DNA of 64,000 nt from Bacteroidaceae bacterium (GTDB lineage: Bacteria > Bacteroidota > Bacteroidia > Bacteroidales > Bacteroidaceae), in the NCBI GenBank assembly GCA_016291905.1, contig JAEEZS010000057.1, forward strand, positions 1 to 64,000, read 5' to 3'. Positions within the stretch are counted from its first letter, which is position 1. Every line of letters begins with the position of its first letter. The position numbers and the translations under genes were made by a program. Shown one piece after another: positions 1-7,378 of the stretch. The notes beneath the pieces were generated by a model, which saw only the letters and a list, made by a program, of their open reading frames with translations, searched no databases and was not told the DNA's origin.

Positions 1-186
1 AGTGCGAATTGTCCGAAAACGCACTACGTCTGTATCTGAACGCACTACATTCGTCTGCGCACGTAGTGCGTCGTGCTCACGACGTAGTGCGCTGTGCGCT
101 CAGAGCAAGGGGCTGGCGTCACAGCCCAAGCATCTGGCGACACAGAATCAGCTTCTACGGAAATAGAAGCTGATTCTATCGACATA
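1..186. repeat. 21-nt periodic repeat array
   Basis: Successive units start every 21 nt (19, 40, 61, 82, 103, 124, 145, 166). They come in similar pairs: CGCACTAC at 20 and 41, ACGTAGTGCG at 61 and 82, CTGGCG(T/A)CACA near 113 and 134, and a last pair forming the hairpin at 144-177. The first two pairs are inverted relative to each other. Positions 122-138 recur, reverse-complemented, at 36361-36377 in the larger array there. No ORF of note covers the region. Function unknown; 21 nt is two helical turns, so phased protein binding is possible. Confidence 0.75.
144..177. repeat. Perfect hairpin, 14-bp stem
   Basis: AGAATCAGCTTCTA at 144-157 and its exact reverse complement at 164-177 flank a 6-nt loop. 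It is formed by the last two units of the 21-nt array. No T-run follows on either strand, so terminator activity is uncertain. Confidence 0.7.
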
Positions 187-310
187 TAAGGTTACAATCT
201 GTAAGTGCTCAACACAAAACCCTCCCAACCGAATGACAACCCAAAAAGGTAACCGCTCAGCAGACGGTAGTTCTATAGTGGAATCAGGGGGTACGGAGGT
301 CGTCAGCCAA

Positions 311-367
311 CACGAATTTTCTTCTTTAACGCGAATTGCCGTAAATTACTCGTGAATTAACCATGAA
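311..367. repeat. Dispersed intergenic repeat, inverted copy at 35863-35919
   Basis: This AT-rich stretch (CTTCTTTAACGCGAATT and flanks) matches the reverse complement of 35863-35919 over about 55 nt with few differences. Both copies lie between genes. Together with the hairpin at 355-395 it forms the sequence downstream of gltX. Confidence 0.65.
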
Positions 368-395
368 TTTATAAATGGATAATTTATGGTCAATT
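355..395 (-). terminator. Possible gltX terminator hairpin
   Basis: Imperfect inverted repeat: the arm at 355-371 (AATTAACCATGAATTTA) pairs with 380-395. It lies just downstream of the gltX stop codon on the minus strand. The stem is AT-rich without a clear U-tract, so the assignment rests mainly on position. Confidence 0.35.
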
Positions 396-404
396 CGTGG
401 AGGG

Positions 405-1919
405 TTATAGTTTCGGCAGCACCTCAAGGGCACGACGGGCGCGGCGCAGGGTCTCGTCCTTGCCCAGGTAGTCGGTGAGCGCGAAGATGTGGGGACCGAC
501 GGCAGCACCTACCAGCGTGACGCGGAAGGCGTTCATCACTTTCCCAACGGGCCACTCCTTCGAGGCTATCCACTCCATCACCTTCGGCTCAAGCACGGCA
601 CCTTCGAATTCGGGACTTTCCCCGATGAAATCGCACAATTCCGACACATAGGTCCATGCGTCCTCGCGCCACCACTTGCGCAGGGACTTCTCGTCGTACT
701 CCGTGGGGGCGACGAAGAAATAGGCAGCCTGCTCCCAGAGCTCGTGGACGAAGTTGACGCGGCCCTTCATGAGGGCGACCATCGGCGTGATGCGCTCCAG
801 CGGAGCCTCGACGCCCTGCGCGCGCAGCATGGGCTGGAAGGCGCGGGCAATATCGGCATCGTCCTTGCGGAGGATATATTCGTGGTTGAACCAGATGAGC
901 TTCTTGTAGTCGAAGCGGGCGCCGGCCTTGCTGCAACGGCTGAGGTCGAAGAGGCGCGTCATCTCGTCCATCGTCATGAGTTCCTGGTCGTTGCCCGGGT
1001 TCCAGCCGAGCAGGGCGAGGAAGTTGATGACGGCCTCGGGCAGGTAGTCCTTTTCGCGGTAGCCCGACGAGACGTCGCCCGTCTTGGGGTCGTGCCACTC
1101 GAGGGGGAAGACGGGGAAGCCGAGGCGATCGCCGTCGCGCTTGGAGAGCTTGCCGTTGCCCTCGGGCTTGAGCAGCAGGGGCAGATGGGCGAACTGGGGC
1201 ATGGTGTCCTGCCAGCCGAAGGCCTCGTAAAGCAGCACGTGCAGGGGTGCGCTGGGCAGCCACTCTTCGCCGCGGATGACGTGGGTGATCTGCATCAGGT
1301 GGTCGTCGACGATGTTGGCCAGGTGGTAGGTGGGCAGCTCGTCGGCACTCTTGTAGAGCACCTTGTCGTCGAGGATGCTGCTGTTGATGACCACCTCGCC
1401 ACGGATGAGGTCGTGGACGTGGACTTCCTGTCCGGGTTCGATGAAGAAACGGACGACGTACTGCTGGCCATCGCCGATGAGGGCGTCCACCTGGTCTTTC
1501 GGCAGGGTGAGGCTGTTGCGCATCTCCATGCGTGTGGTGGCGTCGTACTGGAAGTTAGGCCGTTCGGCGCGTTTGGCCTCCAGTTCGGCAGGGGTGTCGA
1601 AGGCGTAGTAGGCCCGTCCGCTGTCAAGCAGCTGCTGGACATAGACCTTGTAGATGTCGCGGCGCTCGCTCTGGCGATAGGGGCCGTATTCGCCGCCGAA
1701 GCCCACGCCCTCGTCGAACTGGATGCCGAGCCAGGCAAACGCCTCGCGGATATATTCCTCGGCACCGGGGACGAAGCGGTTGGAGTCGGTGTCCTCGATG
1801 CGGAACACCATATCGCCGCCGTGCTGGCGGGCAAACAGATAGTTATACAACGCCGTGCGGACGCCGCCGATGTGGAGCGGACCCGTAGGACTGGGGGCAA
1901 AACGTACTCTTACTTTCAT
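405..1919 (-). CDS. gltX: Glutamyl-tRNA synthetase
   Basis: Class I aminoacyl-tRNA synthetase of 504 residues that charges tRNA-Glu with glutamate in the cytoplasm. The Rossmann-fold HIGH signature is visible as PLHIGG at residues 15-20, in the N-terminal [12 protein letters not shown] block. The KMSKS-equivalent is GKLSKRDGD near residue 258. Length is normal for the family. The reading frame stays open 43 codons further upstream, but that part is a basic, low-complexity stretch overlapping the promoter zone, and the conserved protein begins [13 protein letters not shown], so the ATG at 1919 is preferred. The gene is divergent from the pgpH-type gene at 2147. Identification is very secure. 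Confidence 0.97.
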   Translation of the reverse strand: MKVRVRFAPSPTGPLHIGGVRTALYNYLFARQHGGDMVFRIEDTDSNRFVPGAEEYIREAFAWLGIQFDEGVGFGGEYGPYRQSERRDIYKVYVQQLLDSGRAYYAFDTPAELEAKRAERPNFQYDATTRMEMRNSLTLPKDQVDALIGDGQQYVVRFFIEPGQEVHVHDLIRGEVVINSSILDDKVLYKSADELPTYHLANIVDDHLMQITHVIRGEEWLPSAPLHVLLYEAFGWQDTMPQFAHLPLLLKPEGNGKLSKRDGDRLGFPVFPLEWHDPKTGDVSSGYREKDYLPEAVINFLALLGWNPGNDQELMTMDEMTRLFDLSRCSKAGARFDYKKLIWFNHEYILRKDDADIARAFQPMLRAQGVEAPLERITPMVALMKGRVNFVHELWEQAAYFFVAPTEYDEKSLRKWWREDAWTYVSELCDFIGESPEFEGAVLEPKVMEWIASKEWPVGKVMNAFRVTLVGAAVGPHIFALTDYLGKDETLRRARRALEVLPKL

Positions 1920-1939
1920 AGCTTCAAAGAATTTTGCGG

Positions 1940-1947
1940 CAAAATTA
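1940..1947 (-). promoter_or_regulatory. Putative gltX -7 box
   Basis: On the minus strand TAATTTTG fits the Bacteroidetes TAnnTTTG box about 20 nt upstream of the chosen gltX ATG. No good TTTG -33 element is seen at the usual spacing, so this is tentative. Confidence 0.4.
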
Positions 1948-2013
1948 CGCTTTTTTTTCGGTTTTCTCTTTCTTTCTGCTATCTTTTTCGCTCGGCTCAC
2001 CCTATCTTTAATT

Positions 2014-2066
2014 CCCCCTTTAGATAATTGACGATTGATAATTGACAATTGATAATGGATAATTGA
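2014..2066. repeat. 7-nt periodic repeat (ATAATTG-like)
   Basis: Consecutive heptamers ATAATTG, ACGATTG, ATAATTG, ACAATTG, ATAATGG, ATAATTG run through this stretch, inserted between the two copies of the promoter word. The corresponding place in the 43-kb copy lacks them. Confidence 0.7.
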
Positions 2067-2095
2067 AGGCGGCGGCTCGAAAAATCAACTAAAAA

Positions 2096-2127
2096 TTTGC
2101 TTTTTCGCTCGGCTCACCCTATCTTTG
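2096..2127 (+). promoter_or_regulatory. Promoter of the PgpH-type gene
   Basis: TTTG at 2096-2099, 20 nt, TATCTTTG at 2120-2127: a full match to the Bacteroidetes housekeeping promoter. The ATG lies 20 nt further on. The whole promoter is duplicated upstream of the YfhO gene at 43338-43369. Confidence 0.85.
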
Positions 2128-2146
2128 CAAAACACTTCGCAGCATT

Positions 2147-4177
2147 ATGAAGAACCAGCAAGCCAGAAAAATCATCATGTGGGTGCTGACGGCACTTGTC
2201 AGCACGGCCCTCATCATCCTATGCTTCCCTCGCGAGAAGTCTTTTTCGTATGATTTCTCGTTGGGTAAACCTTGGCGCCATGCCCAGCTGACGGCCTCGT
2301 GGGACTTTGCCGTCGAGAAAACTGACGAGGTGTTCAAGCGCGAGCGTGCCGAAGCGGCTGCACGGGTGATGCCCTACTACTCGCTCGACCCCTCGGTGGT
2401 TACCGTCGTCACCGACTCGTTTGACAGCCACTACCGCACGGACCTCCAGGCGCAGATGACAAAGAAGGTCTATACGGCCGTTGTCGATAAGCTGGAGGAG
2501 GTTTACCGCGACGGCATCATCGAGACGGGTGACTTGGAATCGTTACAACGCGACAGCGTGGCCCGCATCAAGGTAATCCTCGGCAACCGCGCTACGGAAC
2601 GCAACGTCAGTTCGTTGCGCTCGGCCCGTCAGGCCTACGATGCTGTCATGCAGGCCGACACCTCAACCTACGGCAGCTACGTCCTGCGCGCCAGCAACAT
2701 GAACGCCTACATCCGTCCCAACCTCACCTACGAGCGCGAGAAGACAACGTCGGCACAGGCAGACGCGATGGATGCCGTCCCGCGAAACAAGGGACTCGTG
2801 CAGGCGGGGCAGAAAATCATCGGCAACGGCGACATCGTGGATGAGGACGCCTATCAGATTCTGCTTTCGTACCGCAAGGCGTGGAACCGCCATAACGACA
2901 CCGCAGGAGGCGAGCTGACGCTGTTCGGACAGATTCTCCTCGTCACGTTGCTCATCCTGGCGCTCATCGTTTACCTCGCCCGCTACCGCAAGGACTACGT
3001 CGCCCGCCCCAACTGCTACCTGTTCTTGGCTACGCAGGTGGTATTGTTCCCGGTGGTAACGGCCCTGCTGGTGCACACGGTGGATGTGATGGTCATCCCC
3101 TTCGTGATGGCGCCGCTCATCATCCGCGTCTTCCTTGACTCGCGCACGGCATTTGTCACCCATCTGGTGATTGTGCTCATCACCTCGCTCATCGTCCCCG
3201 AGCCCTATCTGTTTGTGCTGCTTCAACTGATGGCAGGACTGGCGGCCATCTTCAGCCTTACCGAGCTCACCGAGCGCAGCCAGCTGTTCCGCAGCACGTT
3301 CGTGGTATTCATGGCCTACTGCATCGTCTTCTTCGGCTACGAGATGATTGTGCTGAGCGACCTCGGACAAATCAACCGCACGATGTACCTCCGTTTCCTC
3401 ATCAACGCGCTGCTGCTGCTGTTCACCTATCCGCTGATGTATATGTACGAGAAGTTGTTCCGCTTCACCAGCAACGTCACTCTGGTGGAGCTCTCGAACA
3501 TCAATGGCAAGCTGCTGCGCACCCTCTCGGAGGAGGCGCCCGGCACGTTCAACCACAGTATGCAGGTGGCCAACCTGGCTGCAGCCGCAGCTAACAGCAT
3601 CGGCGCTAACAGCCAGCTCGTGCGTACGGGAGCCCTCTATCACGACATCGGCAAGCTTGAGAACCCCGCCTTCTTCACCGAGAACCAGGCGGGCACCAAT
3701 CCCCACGACAGCCTGCCCTACGACCAGAGCGCGCAGATTATCATCGGGCACGTCGCCTACGGCCTCCGTCTGGCGGAGAAGTACCATCTGCCCGAGAGCA
3801 TCAAGCAGTTCATCCGCACCCATCATGGGCGCAGCAAGGCCAAGTACTTCTACATCAGCTATTGCAACGAGCATCCCGGCGAGACGGTTGACGAGAGCCT
3901 CTTCGCCTATCCCGGCCCCAACCCCGACACCTCCGAGACCGCCCTGCTGATGATGGCCGACGCCGTCGAGGCCTCGTCGCGCAGCTTGAAGGAGTACACC
4001 GAGGAGAGCATCGCCACCCTTGTGGACCGCATCATCGACGCCCAGACCGCCGAGGGCTGCTTCCAGAACTGCCCCCTCACCTACCGCGACATCCAGGCCG
4101 TCAAAGCCGTCTTCAAGGAGAAACTCCGCACCATCTACCACACTCGTATCTCCTACCCCGAACTGAAAAAGGAGTAA
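2147..4177 (+). CDS. pgpH: PgpH-type c-di-AMP phosphodiesterase (7TM-HD protein)
   Basis: Integral membrane protein of 676 residues. An N-terminal TM segment (about 10-27) is followed by an extracytoplasmic 7TMR-HDED-like domain (about 50-260), then about seven TM segments (270-450) and a cytoplasmic HD domain. The HD motif is visible as YHDIGK near residues 498-503, with the upstream NHSMQVANLA helix carrying the first metal-binding His and an RTHHG motif further on. In Listeria PgpH this architecture hydrolyses cyclic di-AMP to pApA; the same job is inferred here from family. The gene has its own strong promoter and is followed by a hairpin at 4205-4229. The family assignment is firm; activity on c-di-AMP is by homology. 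Confidence 0.88.
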   Translation: MKNQQARKIIMWVLTALVSTALIILCFPREKSFSYDFSLGKPWRHAQLTASWDFAVEKTDEVFKRERAEAAARVMPYYSLDPSVVTVVTDSFDSHYRTDLQAQMTKKVYTAVVDKLEEVYRDGIIETGDLESLQRDSVARIKVILGNRATERNVSSLRSARQAYDAVMQADTSTYGSYVLRASNMNAYIRPNLTYEREKTTSAQADAMDAVPRNKGLVQAGQKIIGNGDIVDEDAYQILLSYRKAWNRHNDTAGGELTLFGQILLVTLLILALIVYLARYRKDYVARPNCYLFLATQVVLFPVVTALLVHTVDVMVIPFVMAPLIIRVFLDSRTAFVTHLVIVLITSLIVPEPYLFVLLQLMAGLAAIFSLTELTERSQLFRSTFVVFMAYCIVFFGYEMIVLSDLGQINRTMYLRFLINALLLLFTYPLMYMYEKLFRFTSNVTLVELSNINGKLLRTLSEEAPGTFNHSMQVANLAAAAANSIGANSQLVRTGALYHDIGKLENPAFFTENQAGTNPHDSLPYDQSAQIIIGHVAYGLRLAEKYHLPESIKQFIRTHHGRSKAKYFYISYCNEHPGETVDESLFAYPGPNPDTSETALLMMADAVEASSRSLKEYTEESIATLVDRIIDAQTAEGCFQNCPLTYRDIQAVKAVFKEKLRTIYHTRISYPELKKE

Positions 4178-4204
4178 AAAACGGAACAGAAGGAGAAAAC
4201 AAAA

Positions 4205-4229
4205 GGGCTAATTCATCACGAATTAGCCC
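4205..4229. terminator. Hairpin between the pgpH-type gene and tRNA-Pro
   Basis: GGGCTAATT, 7-nt loop, AATTAGCCC: a perfect 9-bp stem preceded by an A-rich run. It sits between two convergent transcription units, so it could terminate both. Confidence 0.6.
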
Positions 4230-4246
4230 AAATTAGTTCAACATCG

Positions 4247-4319
4247 TCGGAAAGAGGCGACTCGAACGCCCGACCCCTACGTCCCGAACGTAGTGCGCTA
4301 CCAACTGCGCTACTTTCCG
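4247..4319 (-). tRNA. tRNA-Pro (CGG)
   Basis: The reverse strand folds into a 73-nt cloverleaf: acceptor CGGAAAG/CTTTCCG with the C1-G72 pair typical of bacterial tRNA-Pro, D arm with AGTTGGTA, anticodon loop TTCGGGA giving anticodon CGG, and a T arm with TTCGAGT. CCA is not encoded. It reads proline codon CCG. Confidence 0.93.
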
Positions 4320-4329
4320 AATGCGGCGA

Positions 4330-4337
4330 CAAAGGTA
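4330..4337 (-). promoter_or_regulatory. tRNA-Pro -7 box
   Basis: TACCTTTG on the minus strand, 10 nt upstream of the tRNA 5' end, matching the Bacteroidetes -7 consensus. The -33 position holds only a weak TTG. Confidence 0.65.
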
Positions 4338-4451
4338 GTGCAAGCCGAACGAAAAAACAAGAAAAAAGATGATTTTTTGCAGGGAAAAGGTCGTTTTCAG
4401 GAGAAAAAGACACTTTTTCGATGTGTAGATGCAAAAAAATATAGAAAAATG

Positions 4452-4482
4452 TTTGGGCAACCGAAAAAAAGCCCTACCTTTG
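4452..4482 (+). promoter_or_regulatory. tRNA-Phe promoter
   Basis: TTTG at 4452-4455, 19-nt spacer, TACCTTTG at 4475-4482. The tRNA 5' end lies 37 nt downstream, leaving a short processed leader. Confidence 0.8.
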
Positions 4483-4519
4483 CACCCGCTTTGTGAAAAC
4501 AGGGCAATAAGACAGGTTT

Positions 4520-4592
4520 GGTACCATAGCTCAGTTGGTAGAGCATCGGACTGAAAATCCGTGTGTCCCTGGTTCGAATCCCGGTGGTACCA
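4520..4592 (+). tRNA. tRNA-Phe (GAA)
   Basis: A 73-nt cloverleaf: acceptor GGTACCA/TGGTACC with discriminator A, D arm AGCTCAGTTGGTAGAGC, anticodon loop CTGAAAA giving GAA, T arm with GGTTCGAATCC. CCA is not encoded. Confidence 0.96.
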
Positions 4593-4597
4593 CTCAG

Positions 4598-4625
4598 AAG
4601 AGAGGACGTTGATGCGCCCTCTCTT
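4598..4625 (+). terminator. Terminator after tRNA-Phe
   Basis: AAGAGAGG pairs with CCTCTCTT (8 bp), followed by ATTGTTTTC. This resembles a Rho-independent terminator for the tRNA transcript. Confidence 0.6.
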
Positions 4626-4748
4626 ATTGTTTTCACCTCACCAACGCTTTTCTTTTACCTATTTATTACTGGGGGGAGCATTCTACAAAATTTTACGATG
4701 AAATGTGATTTCCTCAGGGGGCGGTTTAAACTTTTTCTTATGCGGTGC

Positions 4749-4766
4749 GTCATAAAGGCGTATGAC
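4749..4766. promoter_or_regulatory. Possible operator, 6-6-6 inverted repeat
   Basis: GTCATA, AAGGCG, TATGAC is a perfect inverted repeat about 34 nt upstream of the Spy/CpxP-like ATG. No standard TAnnTTTG box is evident here, so the gene may use another sigma factor or a regulator binding this site. This rests on position and symmetry only. Confidence 0.3.
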
Positions 4767-4799
4767 ATTTGTATTCACCCTTAAAAAACAACCAAAAAA

Positions 4800-5246
4800 A
4801 TGAAGAGAATTCTTTTTGTAATCATGGCTATTGCCATCAGCACATGTGCCTTTGCACAGGGACAGCGTCGCGAGTTCAAACCGGAAGACATGGCTAAGCG
4901 CCAGACCGACCGTATCAAGGAGGCTTGCCAGACCAACGAGAAGCAGACCAAGGCTCTCTATGACTACTTCCTCCGTCAGGCTAAGATTCAGCAGGAGCAG
5001 TTTGCCAAGATGCAGCAGGGCGAGCGTCCGCAGCAGGGCAACATGGAGAACTTCCGCGCCGAGATGGAAAAGCGCCAGAAGGCTCAGAACGACACCATCA
5101 AGAGCATCCTGACCAAGGATCAGTTTGCCAAGTACGAGAAGATGCAGCAGGAGCAGCGTCAGCGTTGGGGCCAAGGCGGTCAAGGTGGTCCGCGTGGCGG
5201 TGGCCAGGGCGGTCCGCGTGGTGAAAGGCCCAATCGCCAGCAGTAA
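4800..5246 (+). CDS. Small periplasmic Spy/CpxP-like protein
   Basis: A 148-residue protein with a clear signal peptide (MKRILFVIMAIAISTCAFA, cleavage near residue 19). The mature part is a charged, Gln-rich helical region (about 25-120) containing ILTKDQFAKYEKM, a version of the LTxxQ motif seen in Spy/CpxP-type proteins. The tail is rich in Gly, Arg and Gln (WGQGGQGGPRGGGQ). In Bacteroidetes such proteins (DUF4890-like) are thought to be envelope stress or metal-responsive factors; the precise role here is unknown. It is a single gene, convergent with the GH2 gene and separated from it by a 22-nt repeat array containing a strong hairpin. Confidence 0.75.
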   Translation: MKRILFVIMAIAISTCAFAQGQRREFKPEDMAKRQTDRIKEACQTNEKQTKALYDYFLRQAKIQQEQFAKMQQGERPQQGNMENFRAEMEKRQKAQNDTIKSILTKDQFAKYEKMQQEQRQRWGQGGQGGPRGGGQGGPRGERPNRQQ

Positions 5247-5274
5247 AAAGGCTCCCTCGTTAGCCTACGACAAG

Positions 5275-5320
5275 AAAGAATCATCGCGATGACCTCAAAG
5301 TGTCATCGCGATGATTCTTT
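5275..5320. terminator. Strong 19-bp hairpin between convergent genes
   Basis: AAAGAATCATCGCGATGAC at 5275-5293 is perfectly complementary to 5302-5320, with an 8-nt loop. The right arm ends in TTCTTTT, so it is terminator-like on the plus strand. It is formed by the first two units of the 22-nt array. Confidence 0.7.
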
Positions 5321-5368
5321 TGTGCCGTCGCGACGGTTCTTCTCTTTCGTCGCGATGATAACTGTTCA
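5281..5368. repeat. 22-nt periodic array of TCGCGA palindromes
   Basis: Four units start at 5281, 5303, 5325 and 5347. Each opens with a palindrome around TCGCGA (TCATCGCGATGA twice, CCGTCGCGACGG, TCGTCGCGATGA). The TCGCGA cores are exactly 22 nt apart (5284, 5306, 5328, 5350). The last unit runs up to the GH2 stop codon. Confidence 0.8.
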
Positions 5369-7186
5369 TCACTTGCTCAGAGAGCGGCAGAGGGCGCGGT
5401 TGGCGGCTGCGACTTTGGCTACATCCACTTTGGTGACCTTGCGGTCGTAGGTGAGGAGGCCGTTGATTTCGATTTCAACGTCGGACGTCTGCGTATAGAC
5501 GCCGGCGGAGTAGCCTTGACGGACAAGGTCGAGCAGCATGCCGGCATACTTGACGTACTCGGCTGTCACCTCGTCGGAGCTCTTGAACTGCACGTAACCC
5601 CAGTTGCGGTCCTTCACCCAAAGGTGTCCTTCGAGAGCGAGACCGATGCCGCCGTACTCACCCAGCACGTTCACGCGCGTGGGGTCGAAGAGAATCATCT
5701 TGGGCTCGGGGTAGTTGTGCATGTCGAGGATGTCGCCGCAAGCGTAAAAGTTACCGCCGCTGGCAGGATTGACGAGACGGGTGGGGTCGTAGTCCTTTGT
5801 CCAGGCGACGATTTCGGGCGTCTTGAACTGTCCCCAGGCTTCGTTGAAGGGTACCCACGTGCCGACGCAGGGATAGCTGTATAGGTAGTCGATGATTTCC
5901 TTCCACTCTTTGCGGTAGTTGGCTTCGGAAGCGGCTGAGCGGTTGAACTCCGTACCGTTGAACCAGTTGTGGTTCTGCCAGCGGGGGCTGCTGTCGCCGC
6001 TGGGCATGTCCTGCCAGACGATGATGCCCTGTTGGTCGCAATGGGTGTACCATCGGGCGGGCTCCACCTTCACGTGCTTGCGGATCATATTGAAACCCAT
6101 TTCTTTGAGCTTGATGACGTCGTAGAGCAGCGCCTCGTCCGTCGGGGCGGTGTAGAGGCCGTCGGGCCACCATCCCTGATCGAGCGGGCCCATCTGGAAG
6201 AGCGGCTCGTTGTTGAGCATCATGCGCATGTAGCCCGACTCATCGCGTCCGGTGGAGAACTTGCGCATGGCGGCATAGCTGTCGATGCGGTCAACCACCT
6301 TTCCGCCGTTCTTCAATTCGACTTTCAGCGTGTAGAGGAACGGGTCATCGGGGCTCCAGAGGCGGGCATCGGCAGGCATATCCACCACGAGCGGCTCGCC
6401 GTTGATGCTCTTGGCTGAGGCCACGAGGGTAGCGCCGTCATAAACGTTCACCACAGCCATATCGGCGTGAGCGGCACAGCTGAGGGCGGGAGCGACGGTA
6501 AGCGTGTGGCGGTCGATGTCGGGCGTGATGCGGAGGTCGGTGATATAGTGCTCGTTGACGGGCTCCAGCCAAACAGTCTGCCAGATGCCGCTGACGGAGG
6601 TGTACCAGATGCCGTTAGGCTGGTGCACCTGCTTGCCGCGAGGCTGGTAGCTGCTGTTCGTCGGGTCCCAGACCTTCACCTCGAGGGTGTGGGTCTTCGT
6701 GCCGTCGAGGGCGGCGGAGATGTCGAAGCTGAAGGGGGTGTAGCCTCCTGTGTGGCTGCCTACGCGGGCACCATCCACCCAGATGTCGGCAGCCCAGTCA
6801 ACAGCGCCGAAGTGGAGCAGCACACGTTTGCCCTTCCACGAGGAGGGTATTGCAAACGTGCGGCTGTACCAAAGCTCCTCCTTTTCTGACAACGCGCGGC
6901 CAACGCCCGAGAGTGACGACTCGATGGCAAACGGTACGAGAATCTGTCCGTCGAAAGCGTTGGGGCGGAGAGCCCCACGTTCGGTGACAGCATAGTCCCA
7001 CAGGCCGTTGAGATTCATCCAGTCGGCACGCTGCATGATGGGACGGGGATACTCAGGCAGGACGTTCTTCGGATTTACGTCGTCAGCCCACGGGGTACGG
7101 ATTCTGTCGCCTGCTGGCGACCATTCGGCAGAGGCAGACACGGCAACAAGTGCCAGCGTCGTAATCAGCATAGAGATTCTTTTCAT
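5369..7186 (-). CDS. Glycoside hydrolase family 2 protein
   Basis: Secreted enzyme of 605 residues starting MKRISMLITTLALVAVSASA (signal peptide). Domain order is a sugar-binding jelly roll (about 30-200), an Ig-like sandwich (about 200-300) and a TIM barrel. Catalytic signatures are present: the acid/base in WVPFNEAWG near residue 447 and the nucleophile in LGEYGG near 509. GH2 members are retaining beta-galactosidases, mannosidases, glucuronidases and relatives; the substrate cannot be read from sequence. The frame is open 36 codons upstream of the chosen ATG, but that part is low-complexity and overlaps the promoter. It is a lone gene near GH43, CE6 and GH31 genes, consistent with plant or mucin glycan use. 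Confidence 0.9.
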   Translation of the reverse strand: MKRISMLITTLALVAVSASAEWSPAGDRIRTPWADDVNPKNVLPEYPRPIMQRADWMNLNGLWDYAVTERGALRPNAFDGQILVPFAIESSLSGVGRALSEKEELWYSRTFAIPSSWKGKRVLLHFGAVDWAADIWVDGARVGSHTGGYTPFSFDISAALDGTKTHTLEVKVWDPTNSSYQPRGKQVHQPNGIWYTSVSGIWQTVWLEPVNEHYITDLRITPDIDRHTLTVAPALSCAAHADMAVVNVYDGATLVASAKSINGEPLVVDMPADARLWSPDDPFLYTLKVELKNGGKVVDRIDSYAAMRKFSTGRDESGYMRMMLNNEPLFQMGPLDQGWWPDGLYTAPTDEALLYDVIKLKEMGFNMIRKHVKVEPARWYTHCDQQGIIVWQDMPSGDSSPRWQNHNWFNGTEFNRSAASEANYRKEWKEIIDYLYSYPCVGTWVPFNEAWGQFKTPEIVAWTKDYDPTRLVNPASGGNFYACGDILDMHNYPEPKMILFDPTRVNVLGEYGGIGLALEGHLWVKDRNWGYVQFKSSDEVTAEYVKYAGMLLDLVRQGYSAGVYTQTSDVEIEINGLLTYDRKVTKVDVAKVAAANRALCRSLSK

Positions 7187-7221
7187 AAGGGTATTATTTA
7201 GGGTAAAATGTTTTTCCGCCA

Positions 7222-7229
7222 CAAAGGTA
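7222..7229 (-). promoter_or_regulatory. GH2 gene -7 box
   Basis: TACCTTTG on the minus strand, 35 nt upstream of the ATG. Confidence 0.65.
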
Positions 7230-7237
7230 ATATAAAA

Positions 7238-7272
7238 ATGGAGAATGAAAAATGAAGAATGAAAAATAAAAT
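7238..7272. repeat. 7-nt periodic repeat (AATGAAR-like)
   Basis: AATGAAA, AATGAAG, AATGAAA, AATAAAA follow one another in the spacer between the divergent GH2 and dnaG genes. This is the same period as the arrays at 2014, 24963, 28042 and elsewhere, but a different word. Confidence 0.6.
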
Positions 7273-7363
7273 GCAAAAGAGTAAATAAAGCCATCGAAAC
7301 TTCTATTTTTCGTACTCAAACTATTTATTCTTCTTTTTCGTTTTTCTTTTTTCATTTAATTTG

Positions 7364-7371
7364 TATCTTTG
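7364..7371 (+). promoter_or_regulatory. dnaG -7 box, very close to the start codon
   Basis: TATCTTTG ends 7 nt before the dnaG ATG at 7379. With initiation usually a few bases past this box, the mRNA would have almost no leader. Confidence 0.65.
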
Positions 7372-7378
7372 CCGTCGC

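Larger units (their letters stand above)
1984..2129 (+). repeat. Duplicated double-promoter module (copy 1)
   Basis: The word TTTTTCGCTCGGCTCACC followed by CTATCTTT occurs at 1984-2010 and again at 2101-2126. The same pair, in the same order and with similar intervening sequence (CCCCCTT, TTTAGATA, GCCTCG or GGCTCG, AAAATCAA), is found at 43257-43369 upstream of the YfhO gene. The first copy ends in TATCTTTA, a weakened -7 box; the second ends in TATCTTTG. Confidence 0.8.

Noticed and set aside
489..2027. Long plus-strand ORF of 512 codons opposite gltX
   Set aside because: Antisense shadow of gltX caused by codon bias; no recognisable protein features.
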